Shown: positions 34,791 to 43,435 of the stretch, one piece after another
How positions within the stretch are numbered: the stretch's first letter is position 1
Layout of the letters: each line of letters starts with the position of its first letter
From: Changshengia sp963803165
Lineage (GTDB): Bacteria; Chloroflexota; Dormibacteria; Aeolococcales; Aeolococcaceae
DNA: 64,000 nt
NCBI GenBank assembly: GCA_963803165.1
Contig: CAWDLK010000003.1
Span: forward strand, 258,308 to 322,307
Direction: 5' to 3'
Made by a program: the position numbers and the translations under genes
The notes under the pieces: model-generated
Told to the model about the DNA's origin: nothing
What the model saw: only the letters and a program-made list of their open reading frames with translations
Databases searched by the model: none

Positions 34791-35719
34791 TCGCCGCGCT
34801 CGCCGGAGTCCTGGTCGCCTGCGCCGTCACCCTGCTCGTGCTCTGGGGGGTCGCGGCGCGCTCTCCGCAGGCTGACCTCCTCGAGGCGCGGCTCGCCCAG
34901 TTCACCGAGTCCGGGCGCGCCGTTCAAAGCCTGGCCGAGGTGGAGATGACGCTGCCCTTCTTCGAGCGCGTCCTCCGACCGACCCTCGACCGCTGGGGCC
35001 GGCGACTCACCGCGCGCAACAGCCAGCAGCGCACCCAGGCGCTGCAGGAGAAGCTCAACCTCGCCGGCAGGCCGTGGGGGCTCACCGTGGGCGGCTTCCT
35101 GGTGCTGCGGATCATCTCGGTGATCCTGTTCGGCTTTGTGGGCCTGGCCGCGAGCGCGCTGCTCGCGCTGACCATGCCGGGGCTCCTCCTCGGCCCGGTG
35201 GTCGGGATGGTGGTCGGTTATCTGGCCCCGGACGCGGAGCTGTCGCGCCGGATCCGCACCCGGCAGAAGGACATCCTCCTCGCCCTGCCGTCGGCCCTCG
35301 ACCTGCTCACCATCAGCGTCGAGGCCGGTCTCGGCTTCGACGCCGCCCTCGGCCGCGTGTGCGAGAAGTACCACAACGCACTGGCCGCCGAGTTCAACCA
35401 GGCTCTCAACGAGATCCGCCTCGGACGACCCCGCCTGGAGGCGCTCGACGACATGGCGCGCCGCAACCGGGTCGACGAGCTGAACAGCTTCATCCAGGCG
35501 GTGATCCAGTCGGAGCAGCTCGGCGTCGGCATCGCCAACGTGCTGCGCATCCAGTCCGAGGAGATCCGGCGCCGGCGCCGTCAGCGCGCCGAGGAGCAGG
35601 GGCAGAAGGCTCCGCTGAAGATGCTCTTCCCGATGGCCTGCTGCATCTTCCCCACCCTCTTCGTGGTCCTGCTCGGCCCAGCCGCCCTCCAGGTCCTCTC
35701 GGAGTTCGGACCGCACTGA
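34787..35719 (+). CDS. tadC: Tad pilus inner-membrane platform protein TadC
   Basis: 310 residues of GspF-type fold. An N-terminal helix ('ALAGVLVACAVTLLVLWGV'), a central helix pair, a cytoplasmic domain ('ILLALPSALDLLTISVEAGL', 'EALDDMARRNRVDELNSFIQ', 'QSEQLGVGIANVLRIQSEEI') and a final helix region ('MLFPMACCIFPTLFVVLLGP') match TadC. ATG 34787 overlaps the tadB stop. The gene is followed by two GC hairpins before the convergent hypothetical gene. Prepilin peptidase and TadE/F-type minor pilins are absent from this cluster and must be encoded elsewhere. Confidence 0.92.
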   Translation: MIAALAGVLVACAVTLLVLWGVAARSPQADLLEARLAQFTESGRAVQSLAEVEMTLPFFERVLRPTLDRWGRRLTARNSQQRTQALQEKLNLAGRPWGLTVGGFLVLRIISVILFGFVGLAASALLALTMPGLLLGPVVGMVVGYLAPDAELSRRIRTRQKDILLALPSALDLLTISVEAGLGFDAALGRVCEKYHNALAAEFNQALNEIRLGRPRLEALDDMARRNRVDELNSFIQAVIQSEQLGVGIANVLRIQSEEIRRRRRQRAEEQGQKAPLKMLFPMACCIFPTLFVVLLGPAALQVLSEFGPH

Positions 35720-35727
35720 GCGAGGTG

Positions 35728-35764
35728 CCCGGCTCGCCGGGAGAGGGGCACGGGCCTCAGCCCG
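35728..35764. terminator. Tandem GC hairpins after tadC
   Basis: CCCGGCTCGCCGGG (35728-35741) and CGGGCCTCAGCCCG (35751-35764) are two compact dyads in and just beyond the 37-bp gap between the convergent tadC and hypothetical genes. No T-tract is present, so the terminator role is inferred from position. Confidence 0.4.
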
Positions 35765-36626
35765 AGCGGATGGCCTCCAGCACCGCGAGCGCCTCGTCGA
35801 GCAGGCGCTCGAAACGGATCCGCCACCGCTCGCGGAGCACGGGGCTGGACCGATACGCGGCCGGACCCGGGAGCTGGTCGCGGCGGAGCTGCTCGCGAAG
35901 GTGGACGATGTCGACCTCGAGCTCGGTGAGCCCGAGCCGGGCGACCAGGCGGACCGCCGCTCCGACCCTGACCAGCTCGCCGGACAGCAGCCAGTCGCGG
36001 ACCGCGGCGACCAGGCCCTCGCGTCCGTCCCCGGCGATCGACCGCGCGTAGACGAGCAGGTCGGCCTCCAGGGCGTCTGCAGCGTCCTCCAGGCGGCGCT
36101 CGAAGGCGGCCAGGATCGCGTCCCTCGTGCCCTGATGGGCGAGCACCGCGGCGAGGCCGGGAGCGACCCTGCCGAGGAGGAGCTTCTCGAACGGGGTGAA
36201 CTCCACGTAGCCGATCCGCTCCGCGGCGATCGAGACGATCCAGGGGCTGCCGTCGTGGCGGAGCAGGCAGAGGTTCTCGGGCCGCTGGGGCTGCTGCCAG
36301 GCGTAGAGCCCGGGCGCCTCGCCGAGCACGTCGACGCACTCCTGGCTCAGCTCGTAGCGCAGCCGCCTGAGCTCGCCGCTCCGGGTCTCGGAGCGCAACT
36401 GGGAGGCGAGCCGCTCCAGGACCTCCTCTCCGGGGGCGTCGAGGTCGCGGCCGCCGTCGACGCTGAGGACCGCGGTGTCGCACTGGGAGCGGGCGCAGAG
36501 GAGCAGGGCGCGGTAGTCGTCGCCGGTGGGCTCGTCCACCAGGTCGTAGGTCTTGCGACCGGAGACGTCGACGCCGCTGAGGCGGGCGATGAAGCTCCTT
36601 TCCATGCTCCTGACCGGGCTCCTCAC
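35757..36626 (-). CDS. Conserved-looking hypothetical protein
   Basis: 289 residues from GTG 36626 (or 282 from ATG 36605, which has a poorly spaced ribosome binding site). The protein is soluble with an alpha/beta N-terminal half ('ALLLCARSQCDTAVLSVDGG', 'LCLLRHDGSPWIVSIAAERI', 'YVEFTPFEKLLLG') and a helical C-terminal half ('LRERWRIRFERLLDEALAVL'). I recognise no family; the first half could be a ligand- or nucleotide-binding sensor and the second resembles a helical effector domain. GGTAAC (36657-36662) lies about 30 bp upstream of the start. It sits between tadC and a CvpA-like gene, which it opposes head to head. Confidence 0.6.
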   Translation of the reverse strand: MRSPVRSMERSFIARLSGVDVSGRKTYDLVDEPTGDDYRALLLCARSQCDTAVLSVDGGRDLDAPGEEVLERLASQLRSETRSGELRRLRYELSQECVDVLGEAPGLYAWQQPQRPENLCLLRHDGSPWIVSIAAERIGYVEFTPFEKLLLGRVAPGLAAVLAHQGTRDAILAAFERRLEDAADALEADLLVYARSIAGDGREGLVAAVRDWLLSGELVRVGAAVRLVARLGLTELEVDIVHLREQLRRDQLPGPAAYRSSPVLRERWRIRFERLLDEALAVLEAIRSG

Positions 36627-36790
36627 GGATGACCTGCCGAGCGGCCTGGCCGCGATGGTAACAGGGGCCGGACCGATCTACAGCCACCTTCCCGCCCTCA
36701 TCCCGGGGATGGCCCCCCAGCCACGGCGCCGTCACAGACTCGTTGGCGTCCAGTCGCAGGCGCGCCTCGCGTGCTACGTTGCCGGCTGCC

Positions 36791-37357
36791 GTGCCAGGGT
36801 ACGGGCTCAACGAGGCCACTGCCGACTTCGTCCTCGTCATCGTCGTGGGCGTCAACTGCTGGTTGGGTTGGCGCTACGGCCTGGTCCGGCGCGCCATCGC
36901 CTTCGCCGCCGTCTACGGCGCCACCCTCTCCGCCTACTACGTCGGCAACCCGCTGGCCTCGACGGTCACCACCGGGGGCCTGGTGGCCAACGCCTGGGCG
37001 TTCGTGGCCGTCTTCGGCGTCGCCGTGCTGATGATCGAGGTCCTCGCCGCGCTCTACTCCGACACCATTCAGAAGGCGGTGGTCATCGTCTTCGACCGAG
37101 CCGCCGGCCTGGCCGCCGGCCTCCTGGTGGGAGCCCTCGAGCTCGGCGTGCTCCTGCTGGTGGCCCAGGCGGTCGCCAACGCTCCGCCGTCGACATCGAC
37201 CGCTTCGACGGTGGACCGCACCACGGTGGTGGTCGCGGCCGACAACGGCGTGCTGACCCAGGTCATCGTCCGCCTGGAGCCGGGGATGCAGACCCTGCTC
37301 GGCCCCGCGCTCCCCGGCAACGTGCAGGATCGCCTGGACGGGAACGCCACCACCTGA
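36791..37357 (+). CDS. CvpA-like membrane protein
   Basis: 188 residues with four membrane helices ('FVLVIVVGVNCWLGWRYGLV', 'AIAFAAVYGATLSAYYVG', 'AWAFVAVFGVAVLMIEVLAA', 'AAGLLVGALELGVLLLVAQA') and a soluble C-terminal tail. The helix-rich 'GWRYGLVRRAIAF' entry and 'DRAAGLAAGLLVGALE' resemble the CvpA family (colicin V production and membrane homeostasis). The frame is open upstream to 36743, but TACGTT (36775-36780) ten bases before GTG 36791 argues for leaderless initiation there. It is a single gene, convergent with the receiver gene that follows. Confidence 0.7.
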   Translation: MPGYGLNEATADFVLVIVVGVNCWLGWRYGLVRRAIAFAAVYGATLSAYYVGNPLASTVTTGGLVANAWAFVAVFGVAVLMIEVLAALYSDTIQKAVVIVFDRAAGLAAGLLVGALELGVLLLVAQAVANAPPSTSTASTVDRTTVVVAADNGVLTQVIVRLEPGMQTLLGPALPGNVQDRLDGNATT

Positions 37358-37362
37358 TCCGG

Positions 37363-37776
37363 TCAGGCCGAGGGCGGATGCTCCGGCGGGGCGGGCACCG
37401 GCTGGTCGGAGCCGAAGAACGATCTCACCACCGACCCGAGCCCGACCAGGTTGAACGGCTTGGTGATGAGGTGGTTGGCGCCGGCGAGGCGGGCGCGCTC
37501 GACGTCGTCGTCCCCGGAGAGGGCGCTGAACATCAGAACGGGAATCTCCGCCGTCTCGGGATTGCCGCGGATCCGCCGGCACGCCTCCAGCCCGTCCATC
37601 CCCGGCATCATGATGTCGAGGATGATCAGGTCGGGCCGCTGGGCATCCACCTCACGGAGGCCCTCCTCCCCGTTGGAGGCCGTCCTGACCTCGTAGCCCT
37701 CGATGCCCAGGTACATCTCCACGATGTGGAGGAGCCGGGGATCGTCGTCGACGACGAGGATGCGACGCTGGCTCAC
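37363..37776 (-). CDS. Single-domain response regulator
   Basis: 137 residues, a CheY-like receiver alone: 'RILVVDDDPRLLHIVEMYLG', phospho-acceptor Asp in 'LIILDIMMPGMDGLEA', 'VLMFSALSGDDD' and 'LITKPFN'. The C-terminus adds about 20 Pro-rich residues. GTG 37776 is chosen because the fold starts five residues later and GGAGC precedes it; the frame is open further upstream as shadow. It lies among pilus genes and may relay a signal to them or to the CpaE-type receivers; the cognate kinase is unknown. Confidence 0.85.
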   Translation of the reverse strand: MSQRRILVVDDDPRLLHIVEMYLGIEGYEVRTASNGEEGLREVDAQRPDLIILDIMMPGMDGLEACRRIRGNPETAEIPVLMFSALSGDDDVERARLAGANHLITKPFNLVGLGSVVRSFFGSDQPVPAPPEHPPSA

Positions 37777-37912
37777 GGCTGGAGCTCCGGCTCCGGCCCG
37801 GTCTGGGCGGGACGGGTGGTCGACATCACTCCTTCCGGGATGATCCTGGGCGGTTGGCACCGGCTGGCGGTGCCGGAGGGCACCAGGATAATGGAGGACG
37901 GCAGGCTTCTGA

Positions 37913-38677
37913 TCACCGGTCGCGCCCGGCGGGCTCGGCGGCGCTGTCACCCACTCCGACCCCGATCGCCTCCCGCTCCGTACGCCGCCGCACACCCTTG
38001 TCGATGATGCCGAGAAGGCGGCGGTTGAAGTCCCTGCGACGGTCGCTGTCCACCTCCGGGGGAGGGAGGGCACCGTGGAGCCGCTGGACGATCCAAGGCG
38101 GAGCGAGGCGTCCCACGACGGTGGTGTCGACCCGGACGGCGAGCTCCGCGTCCGCGCCCTCCTCGACCAGGAGCGACACCCGGAGGCTCCGTCCGGTGTG
38201 ATCGACCAGCTTCCAGGCCCGCTCCCAGGCACGGCGGCGGTCGCTGCCGACGAAGACCAGATAGACGGGGTCGGTGACCAGCTGCACCGCTCCCTCCCCG
38301 GCCTCGGCGAGGAGCAGCTGGCGGATGTCCGCGTCCACCTCTCGGGCCACCCAGCTGACCAGCGAGGGGGCGCGCGTCTCCAGGTCGGGCATCGGCGCGG
38401 TGTGGCCGACGTACCCGACCGGCAACGCGCTCACCACCCCGGCGTGGCGCCGGCAGTAGACCCGCGTGTCGATGACCAGCCGGTGATCCGGGCACCAGGC
38501 GGTCCGGCAGCCGTGGCCGCGCCGGTCCATGTACTCGCAGGCCACGCCCGTGAGGGCCCCGCAGCCCGGCTGGGTGCACGGCTGGTCACCGGGCAGGTCG
38601 CCGGCGAGGACGGAGGGGTGCCCCTCCGCGGCCCCGGGGGTCTGGACGGGCGCACTCGACCTGTTCGGCGAGGCCAT
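37913..38677 (-). CDS. Cys/His-rich protein, possible zinc-binding
   Basis: 254 residues, soluble. Residues about 32-85 hold eight Cys and several His: 'CTQPGCGALTGVACEYM', 'GHGCRTAWCPDHRL' and 'VYCRRHAG', spaced as in treble-clef or B-box-like zinc modules. The rest is alpha/beta ('VQLVTDPVYLVFVGSDRR', 'GRSLRVSLLVEEGADAELAV') with a basic C-terminal helix. ATG 38677 is supported by ACCTTA (TAAGGT on the minus strand, 38685-38690) 7 nt upstream, the leaderless pattern. It is divergent from flp. The function is unknown; an adaptor or RNA/protein-binding role is possible. Confidence 0.65.
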   Translation of the reverse strand: MASPNRSSAPVQTPGAAEGHPSVLAGDLPGDQPCTQPGCGALTGVACEYMDRRGHGCRTAWCPDHRLVIDTRVYCRRHAGVVSALPVGYVGHTAPMPDLETRAPSLVSWVAREVDADIRQLLLAEAGEGAVQLVTDPVYLVFVGSDRRRAWERAWKLVDHTGRSLRVSLLVEEGADAELAVRVDTTVVGRLAPPWIVQRLHGALPPPEVDSDRRRDFNRRLLGIIDKGVRRRTEREAIGVGVGDSAAEPAGRDR

Positions 38678-38806
38678 GACGGTGACCTTAGCACCCGCCG
38701 ACAGCTCCATCCGAGGCCTTCACCGAGCCGATGGGGGCGGCCGCCGGGCCTCCAGTCCGTCGCGCGAGACGCCCCCGACAACCCCCTCACTGCTGTGCGA
38801 CCGGTT

Positions 38807-38910
38807 GTTACCGTCCCTTCGCACTTCCCGCATCTCAGGAAGCAGCGATCAGAGCATAGTTCGCAGAAGCCGCTCCCACCGCGGCCAGCCTAGGCTTCAC
38901 AAGGAGGTGA
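38807..38910 (+). promoter_or_regulatory. flp upstream region: GTTACC site, -10 candidate, strong ribosome binding site
   Basis: GTTACC (38807-38812) is followed by CATAGT (38855-38860) as the best -10 candidate and by AAGGAGGTGA (38901-38910), a full-length anti-Shine-Dalgarno match 10 nt before the flp ATG. This is the strongest ribosome binding site in the window, as expected for a major pilin. Confidence 0.55.
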
Positions 38911-38920
38911 AAGAGCCGAA

Positions 38921-39124
38921 ATGTTGAACGATCTGTACCAGCGCCTTCGTGGGCTCGTGGTCCGCAAGACCGAGCTCGAGGAAGACAAGGAGAAGGGGCA
39001 GGGCATGGTCGAGTACGCCCTGATCCTGGTCCTCATCGCCATCGTCGTCATCGTCATCCTGACCGTGGTTGGCCACCAAGTCAACAACATCTTCTCGAAC
39101 ATCAGCAGCACCCTGGGCTCGTAA
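38921..39124 (+). CDS. flp: Flp-type pilin (Tad major pilin precursor)
   Basis: 67 residues. A 26-residue charged leader ('RKTELEEDKEKG') ends at Gly26; cleavage before Gln27 gives a mature pilin beginning QGMVEYALIL with Glu5 and Tyr6, the hallmark of Flp pilins. A single hydrophobic helix ('EYALILVLIAIVVIVILTVV') and a 16-residue Ser/Asn-rich tail follow. The leader is longer than usual for Flp. The gene is monocistronic, with a strong ribosome binding site and a strong terminator, which fits high expression. Processing needs a TadV-type prepilin peptidase not present in the window. Confidence 0.93.
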   Translation: MLNDLYQRLRGLVVRKTELEEDKEKGQGMVEYALILVLIAIVVIVILTVVGHQVNNIFSNISSTLGS

Positions 39125-39142
39125 GCCACCAGGGCCTCGAGG

Positions 39143-39176
39143 AAAAGGGGAGCCGCATTCCGCGGCTCCCCTTTTT
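39143..39176 (+). terminator. Rho-independent terminator of flp
   Basis: AAAAGGGGAGCCGC (39143-39156) pairs perfectly with GCGGCTCCCCTTTT (39162-39175) around ATTCC, ending in a T run. It is the clearest intrinsic terminator in the window, 19 bp after the flp stop. Confidence 0.95.
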
Positions 39177-39243
39177 CGCGTCCGCCTCCGGCCAGCGCTC
39201 TGCGGACAGCCGAAATCGGGGTTTTCGACGTACCATGCCGCCA

Positions 39244-40929
39244 ATGCAGTACGGTCCCTTGGGCGGTGCCGTGCGAGTGGTCATCGCCAGCGATGCGCCC
39301 CAGGCGGTGGCCGAGCTGGACAAGCTCGCCGGCTACGCGGATCAGGTGAGCCTGATCGGCTTCATCCGCCACCCCTACGAGCTGGACGAGGACCTGGAGG
39401 CGCTCCTCCCCGACCTGGTCCTCCTCTACACCGGGTTCGGAGGCCTGGACACGGTCGGGCTGGCCGCCTATCTGGCTTCGCGCTCGGCCCGGCTCCGGGT
39501 CATGGTGGTGGTCGATCCCGGCGACGAGCAGTTCATCACCCGGCTGGAGGATGCCGGGGCCGCCACCGTCCGGGCCGACGCCGACCCCGCCTCCCTGGTC
39601 GGGGCGATCCTCGGAACGGTGGCCGCCGCGGTCCCTGCCCCCGATCCCGCGAGCGGCACACCCGCCGCCTGGCCGGGCATGGAGACGCCCATGCCGTCGT
39701 CCGTCGAGCTCCAGGGGGAGCCGTTCGGTCGACCGGTGGCCGAGACCTACCCCAACTGGGAGCCACCCCCCGCCGCCTCCCAACCCGCGACCTGGGGCAT
39801 CCAGGCCTCCGGCGACGCGCCGGCGTCGGGCGCCGGCTGGGGGGACCAGTCCCATCCCGAGCCCCTTCCGACGCCGGGCGCCCCGGCCCCGGCCGGGTGG
39901 GCGGGGGCGCCGTTCGCGGAGGAGCCCACCCTCCCCGCCGCAGTGCCCGTCTTCCAGCTCGACACCGCTGCCTTCGAACCCGCGGCGGAGAGCAGCCCGC
40001 CGGCGGGGGACCAGTGGCCCGGGGTGCCCGCGGCCTCCCCCACAGCGCCGGCGGCGCCCGCGGAGCTGGATCCCGAGCCGATCCAGCCGGTGCGGCCTCG
40101 CCCGCCCCGGCGCCGCGGGCGCGGCCGCGCCGAGGTGGTGGTGGTCTTCTCGGGCAAGGGGGGGGTCGGGAAATCGCTGGTCGCCACCAACCTGGCGGTG
40201 GCTCTCGCCGCCGAGGAGGACCGGGTGGCCCTCATCGATCTCGACCTGCAGTTCGGCGACGTGGCGGTCATGCTCCACGCCGAGAGCCACCCGACCGCCA
40301 TCGACGCCCTGGCCCAGCAGGGTGAGCAGGTCGACGCCGAGTTCATCGAGGAGGTCATGGCGACCGGACCCGAGGGGGTGCGAGCCCTGCTCGCCCCGGC
40401 CAGCCCCGAGTTCGCCGACCTGGTCAACACCGCCAGCCTGCGAGCCATCCTCAGGGAGCTGGCCAAGACCTATGACCACATCGTGGTGGACACCCCCTCC
40501 CACCTGGAGGAGCGCAACCTGGAGGCCATCGAGATGGCCGACCAGATCATCGTCGTGACCAGCTTCAACTTCGCCGCCATCAAGGACACCAAGGTCACCC
40601 TCAAGCTGCTCCAGTCCCTGGGCGTGGAGCGCGACGTCATCTCCGTGGTCCTCAACCAGACCCGGGCGAAGGTCGGCTTTCAGCGGGCCGAGGTCGAGGA
40701 GAGCCTCCGCTTCCAGGTGCTGACAGTGCTGCCTTTCGAACCCAGGGTCGACGACTACATCGACAACGGACAGCAGATCGTCATCGCCGACCCGAAGGCG
40801 GAGTTCAGCAAGCAGTTCCGCGTGCTGGTCGACCACGTCGCGGGCAGCGACGAGGGGAGCGACGCCACGGAGACGGTGCGGACCAAGGGACGGGCCACCC
40901 GGCGACGATTCTCGCTCGGCCGCAGCTGA
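39244..40929 (+). CDS. cpaE: CpaE/TadZ-like ATPase with degenerate receiver
   Basis: 561 residues. Residues 1-125 fold like a receiver but lack the phospho-acceptor ('LVLLYTGFGGLD' replaces xxxDxxMP), so it is a pseudo-receiver as in CpaE/TadZ. A Pro/Ala linker (about 135-295) leads to a ParA/MinD-type ATPase ('VVFSGKGGVGKSLVATNLAV', 'LIDLDLQFGDVAVML', 'HIVVDTPSHLEERNL'). CpaE/TadZ marks the pole or site of Tad pilus assembly and recruits CpaF. TACCAT at 39231-39236 lies 7 nt before ATG 39244, so this ATG is preferred to ATG 39235. It is the first of three CpaE-like genes in a row. Confidence 0.88.
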   Translation: MQYGPLGGAVRVVIASDAPQAVAELDKLAGYADQVSLIGFIRHPYELDEDLEALLPDLVLLYTGFGGLDTVGLAAYLASRSARLRVMVVVDPGDEQFITRLEDAGAATVRADADPASLVGAILGTVAAAVPAPDPASGTPAAWPGMETPMPSSVELQGEPFGRPVAETYPNWEPPPAASQPATWGIQASGDAPASGAGWGDQSHPEPLPTPGAPAPAGWAGAPFAEEPTLPAAVPVFQLDTAAFEPAAESSPPAGDQWPGVPAASPTAPAAPAELDPEPIQPVRPRPPRRRGRGRAEVVVVFSGKGGVGKSLVATNLAVALAAEEDRVALIDLDLQFGDVAVMLHAESHPTAIDALAQQGEQVDAEFIEEVMATGPEGVRALLAPASPEFADLVNTASLRAILRELAKTYDHIVVDTPSHLEERNLEAIEMADQIIVVTSFNFAAIKDTKVTLKLLQSLGVERDVISVVLNQTRAKVGFQRAEVEESLRFQVLTVLPFEPRVDDYIDNGQQIVIADPKAEFSKQFRVLVDHVAGSDEGSDATETVRTKGRATRRRFSLGRS

Positions 40930-40941
40930 GGTGGGCGGGCC

Positions 40942-42198
40942 ATGATCCGCGTGCTGCTGGCCGACGAATCGGAGCGCATCACCGAGACCGTGGCCAGACG
41001 GCTCGGCCAGGAGGGTGACCTGGTGGTGTGCGCCATTGCCCGGGACGGTGACACGGCGCTCCAGGAGGCCCTGCGCACCCGGCCCGACGTGGCCGTCGTC
41101 GATGCCGGTCTGCCCGGGATGGACGGCATCCAGACCACCGAGATGCTGGTCCAGTACCTGCCGCGAACCGGGGTCATCCTGCTCTCCATGGAGGCCGAGA
41201 ACGAGGCCTTCCGCCGGGCCATGCTGGCGGGGGCGCGCGAGTTTCTCCAGAAGCCCTTCAGCGGCGACGAGATGGTGGCCGCGGTCCGCCGTGTCCACGC
41301 CTTCGAGCAGCGCAAGGCGGCTCCGCCCAGCGTGACGGCGGCGCCGGCCGCGCCCGTGGCCGAGGGCAAGCTCCTGACCGTGGTCGGCGCCAAGGGGGGT
41401 GTGGGCAAGACGACGGTGGCGGCCAACCTGGCGGTGGCCCTGGCCCGCTCTCACCGCGTGGCGCTGGTTGACTGCTCGCTCCAGTTCGGCGACGTCGCGA
41501 TCCTCCTCAACGTCAGCCCGGAGCGCACCATCTCCGACCTGGCCGCGAACAACGCCGTGGCCGACCGCGATGTCATCGCCGAGGTGATGAGCGACGGGCC
41601 GGGCGGCGTCCGGGTGCTGGCCGCCCCCACCAGCCCCGAGCTGGCCGACTACGTCACCACCCAGCATCTGCGAGTGCTGATCGAGCAGCTGCGTGCGAGC
41701 TTCGACTTCGTGGTCGTCGACACCGCACCCCACCTCGGCGAGATCACCCTGGACGTCGTCGAGATGGCCGACAGGGTGCTGCTGGTCACCGACCTGAGCG
41801 CCACGGCGATCAAGAACGCCCGCCTGCTCCAGAACGTCCTGGGGGTCCTGAAGATCGACCACGAGAGCCTGGTCCTGGTGATCAACCATCGCGAGGCGGC
41901 CGGTGAGCTGGAGCGCGCCTACATCGAGAAGCTGCTGGAGATGCGCGCCGCCGCCGAGATCCCCTACGACCCCGTGGTGGTCGCCACCTCGATCGCCCGA
42001 GGCGTGCCGTTCGTGCTGGCCCAGCCGCAGAGCCAGGTCGCCATCCGCGTGGCCGGGCTGGCCGACGCTCTCGCGGCGGTGGCGAGCGGACCGCGGCCCT
42101 CGGGCGCGGCGGGCCCCCCGGAGGCACAGCCGCGGAGGCGGCGCGGGGTGCTGGGCATGGGCCGCGCCCAGGGGGATCCCGCCTCCCCCACCGACTGA
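40942..42198 (+). CDS. cpaE: CpaE-like ATPase with intact receiver (second copy)
   Basis: 418 residues. The N-terminal receiver keeps 'LLADESER', phospho-acceptor Asp in 'VAVVDAGLPGMDG', 'ILLSME' and 'FLQKPF', so it can probably be phosphorylated. After a short linker comes the ATPase ('VVGAKGGVGKTTVAANLAVA', 'ALVDCSLQFGDVAIL', 'FVVVDTAPHLGE'). It starts 12 bp after the first cpaE copy, with GAGGTGGG upstream, and both are likely one transcript. The C-terminus is basic and Pro-rich. It differs from copy 1 by the functional receiver and a much shorter linker, suggesting signal-dependent partnering. Confidence 0.88.
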   Translation: MIRVLLADESERITETVARRLGQEGDLVVCAIARDGDTALQEALRTRPDVAVVDAGLPGMDGIQTTEMLVQYLPRTGVILLSMEAENEAFRRAMLAGAREFLQKPFSGDEMVAAVRRVHAFEQRKAAPPSVTAAPAAPVAEGKLLTVVGAKGGVGKTTVAANLAVALARSHRVALVDCSLQFGDVAILLNVSPERTISDLAANNAVADRDVIAEVMSDGPGGVRVLAAPTSPELADYVTTQHLRVLIEQLRASFDFVVVDTAPHLGEITLDVVEMADRVLLVTDLSATAIKNARLLQNVLGVLKIDHESLVLVINHREAAGELERAYIEKLLEMRAAAEIPYDPVVVATSIARGVPFVLAQPQSQVAIRVAGLADALAAVASGPRPSGAAGPPEAQPRRRRGVLGMGRAQGDPASPTD

Positions 42199-42202
42199 CG
42201 GC

Positions 42203-43435
42203 TCAGCGACCGAAGATGCCGCGCTTGCGCTTCTTGTCGCCGCCGGCCAGGGCGGCCTGCTCCTGCGGCACCAGCCGGAAGACGAGCTCCCGGATCGCCC
42301 GGCTGATCTCGGCCTCCGGCTGCGTCTCCACGAACGGCTTGCCCTGATTCCAGGCGTCGGCCACCGCCTTGGGATCGTGGGGGATCTGGACCATCACCGG
42401 GACCCGGAGGTACTGCTCGGTGGCCTCCTTGTTGAAGTCGGAGTAGCCGTCGACGCGGTTGACGATCAGGAGCACGCGCTCCGGGTCGATGTTGAGCGAC
42501 TCGAGCACGCCCAGGGTGAGGCGGGCGTTCTTGACGCTGGGGATGGTCAGCCCGGTGACCACCAGGATCCGGGTGGCCATCTCCATCACCTGGAGGATGG
42601 CCTCGCCGAGGTGGCTCGAGGCGTCGACGACCACGAAGTCGCAGACCTTGCGCACCTCGGCGAACACGGTGCGCACGTGATCGGGGGTGACCAGGTCGGC
42701 CAGCTCGGGCTTGATCGGGGCCAGCAGCACCCGCACGCCGGCAGGTCCCACCGCCAGGATGTCGTCGAGGATCTCCGCGTCGAGGTGGTCCTGGGCGTCC
42801 ACGACGTCGGTGATGCTGCGCGAGTGGTTGAGGTTGAGCATCACGCCGATGTCGCCGAACTGGAGGTCGAGGTCCACGAGGGCCACCCGGGCGTCGGTCT
42901 CGCGAGCCAGGGCGACGGCGAGGTTGGCGGCGATGATCGACTTGCCGACCCCGCCCTTGGCCGAGAAGACCACGAAGACCTCGCCGGGACCGGTGCGCCC
43001 CGAGGCCGGCACCGGCGGCGCGTCCGCGCCCCGGGCCAGGAAGGTCCCCTTCTTCTGCTCGAGGGCGTAGACGCGCCGGATGGCGGCCACCAGCTCGTCG
43101 TGGCTGAAGGGCTTGATCAGGAACTCGCGGGCGCCCGCCTGCATGGCACGGCGGAGGTAGTCCCGCTCGCCCTGCACCGACATGATGATCACCGGGCTCG
43201 AGGGGAGATCCTGGGTCAGCTGCTCGGTCAGCTGGATGCCGTCCATCAGCGGCATGTTGACGTCGGTCAGCACGATGTCGGGGCGGAGACGCTCCGCCTC
43301 CTCCACCCCCTCCTTGCCGTCACCGGCCGTGCCCACCACCTGGATGTCGTCCTCGAAGCTGAGGAGCTTGCGCAGGTTGTCGCGCGTCGACTGGATGTCG
43401 TCGACGATGAGCAGGCGGATCGGCTGCTCGGCCAA
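42203..43435 (-). CDS. cpaE: CpaE-like ATPase with intact receiver (third copy), downstream of rplA
   Basis: 410 residues. The receiver is complete ('LLIVDDIQSTRDN', Asp in 'VLTDVNMPLMDG', 'IIMSVQGERD', 'FLIKPFS') and the ATPase follows ('VVFSAKGGVGKSIIAANLAV', 'LVDLDLQFGDIGVMLNL', 'FVVVDASSHLGE'). The TTG start at 43435 is 5 bp from the rplA stop on the same strand, so this gene is very likely read from the ribosomal-protein operon. It is convergent with the second copy (4-bp gap). The C-terminus ends 'KKRKRGIFGR', a basic tail also seen in copies 1 and 2 (RRRFSLGRS, RRRRGVLGMG), possibly a membrane or DNA contact. Confidence 0.88.
   Translation of the reverse strand: MAEQPIRLLIVDDIQSTRDNLRKLLSFEDDIQVVGTAGDGKEGVEEAERLRPDIVLTDVNMPLMDGIQLTEQLTQDLPSSPVIIMSVQGERDYLRRAMQAGAREFLIKPFSHDELVAAIRRVYALEQKKGTFLARGADAPPVPASGRTGPGEVFVVFSAKGGVGKSIIAANLAVALARETDARVALVDLDLQFGDIGVMLNLNHSRSITDVVDAQDHLDAEILDDILAVGPAGVRVLLAPIKPELADLVTPDHVRTVFAEVRKVCDFVVVDASSHLGEAILQVMEMATRILVVTGLTIPSVKNARLTLGVLESLNIDPERVLLIVNRVDGYSDFNKEATEQYLRVPVMVQIPHDPKAVADAWNQGKPFVETQPEAEISRAIRELVFRLVPQEQAALAGGDKKRKRGIFGR

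Noticed and set aside
38890..41889. A 999-residue minus-strand open frame across flp and two cpaE genes
   Set aside because: Antisense to three well-identified genes and the flp terminator; His/Gln/Gly/Val-rich pseudo-protein.
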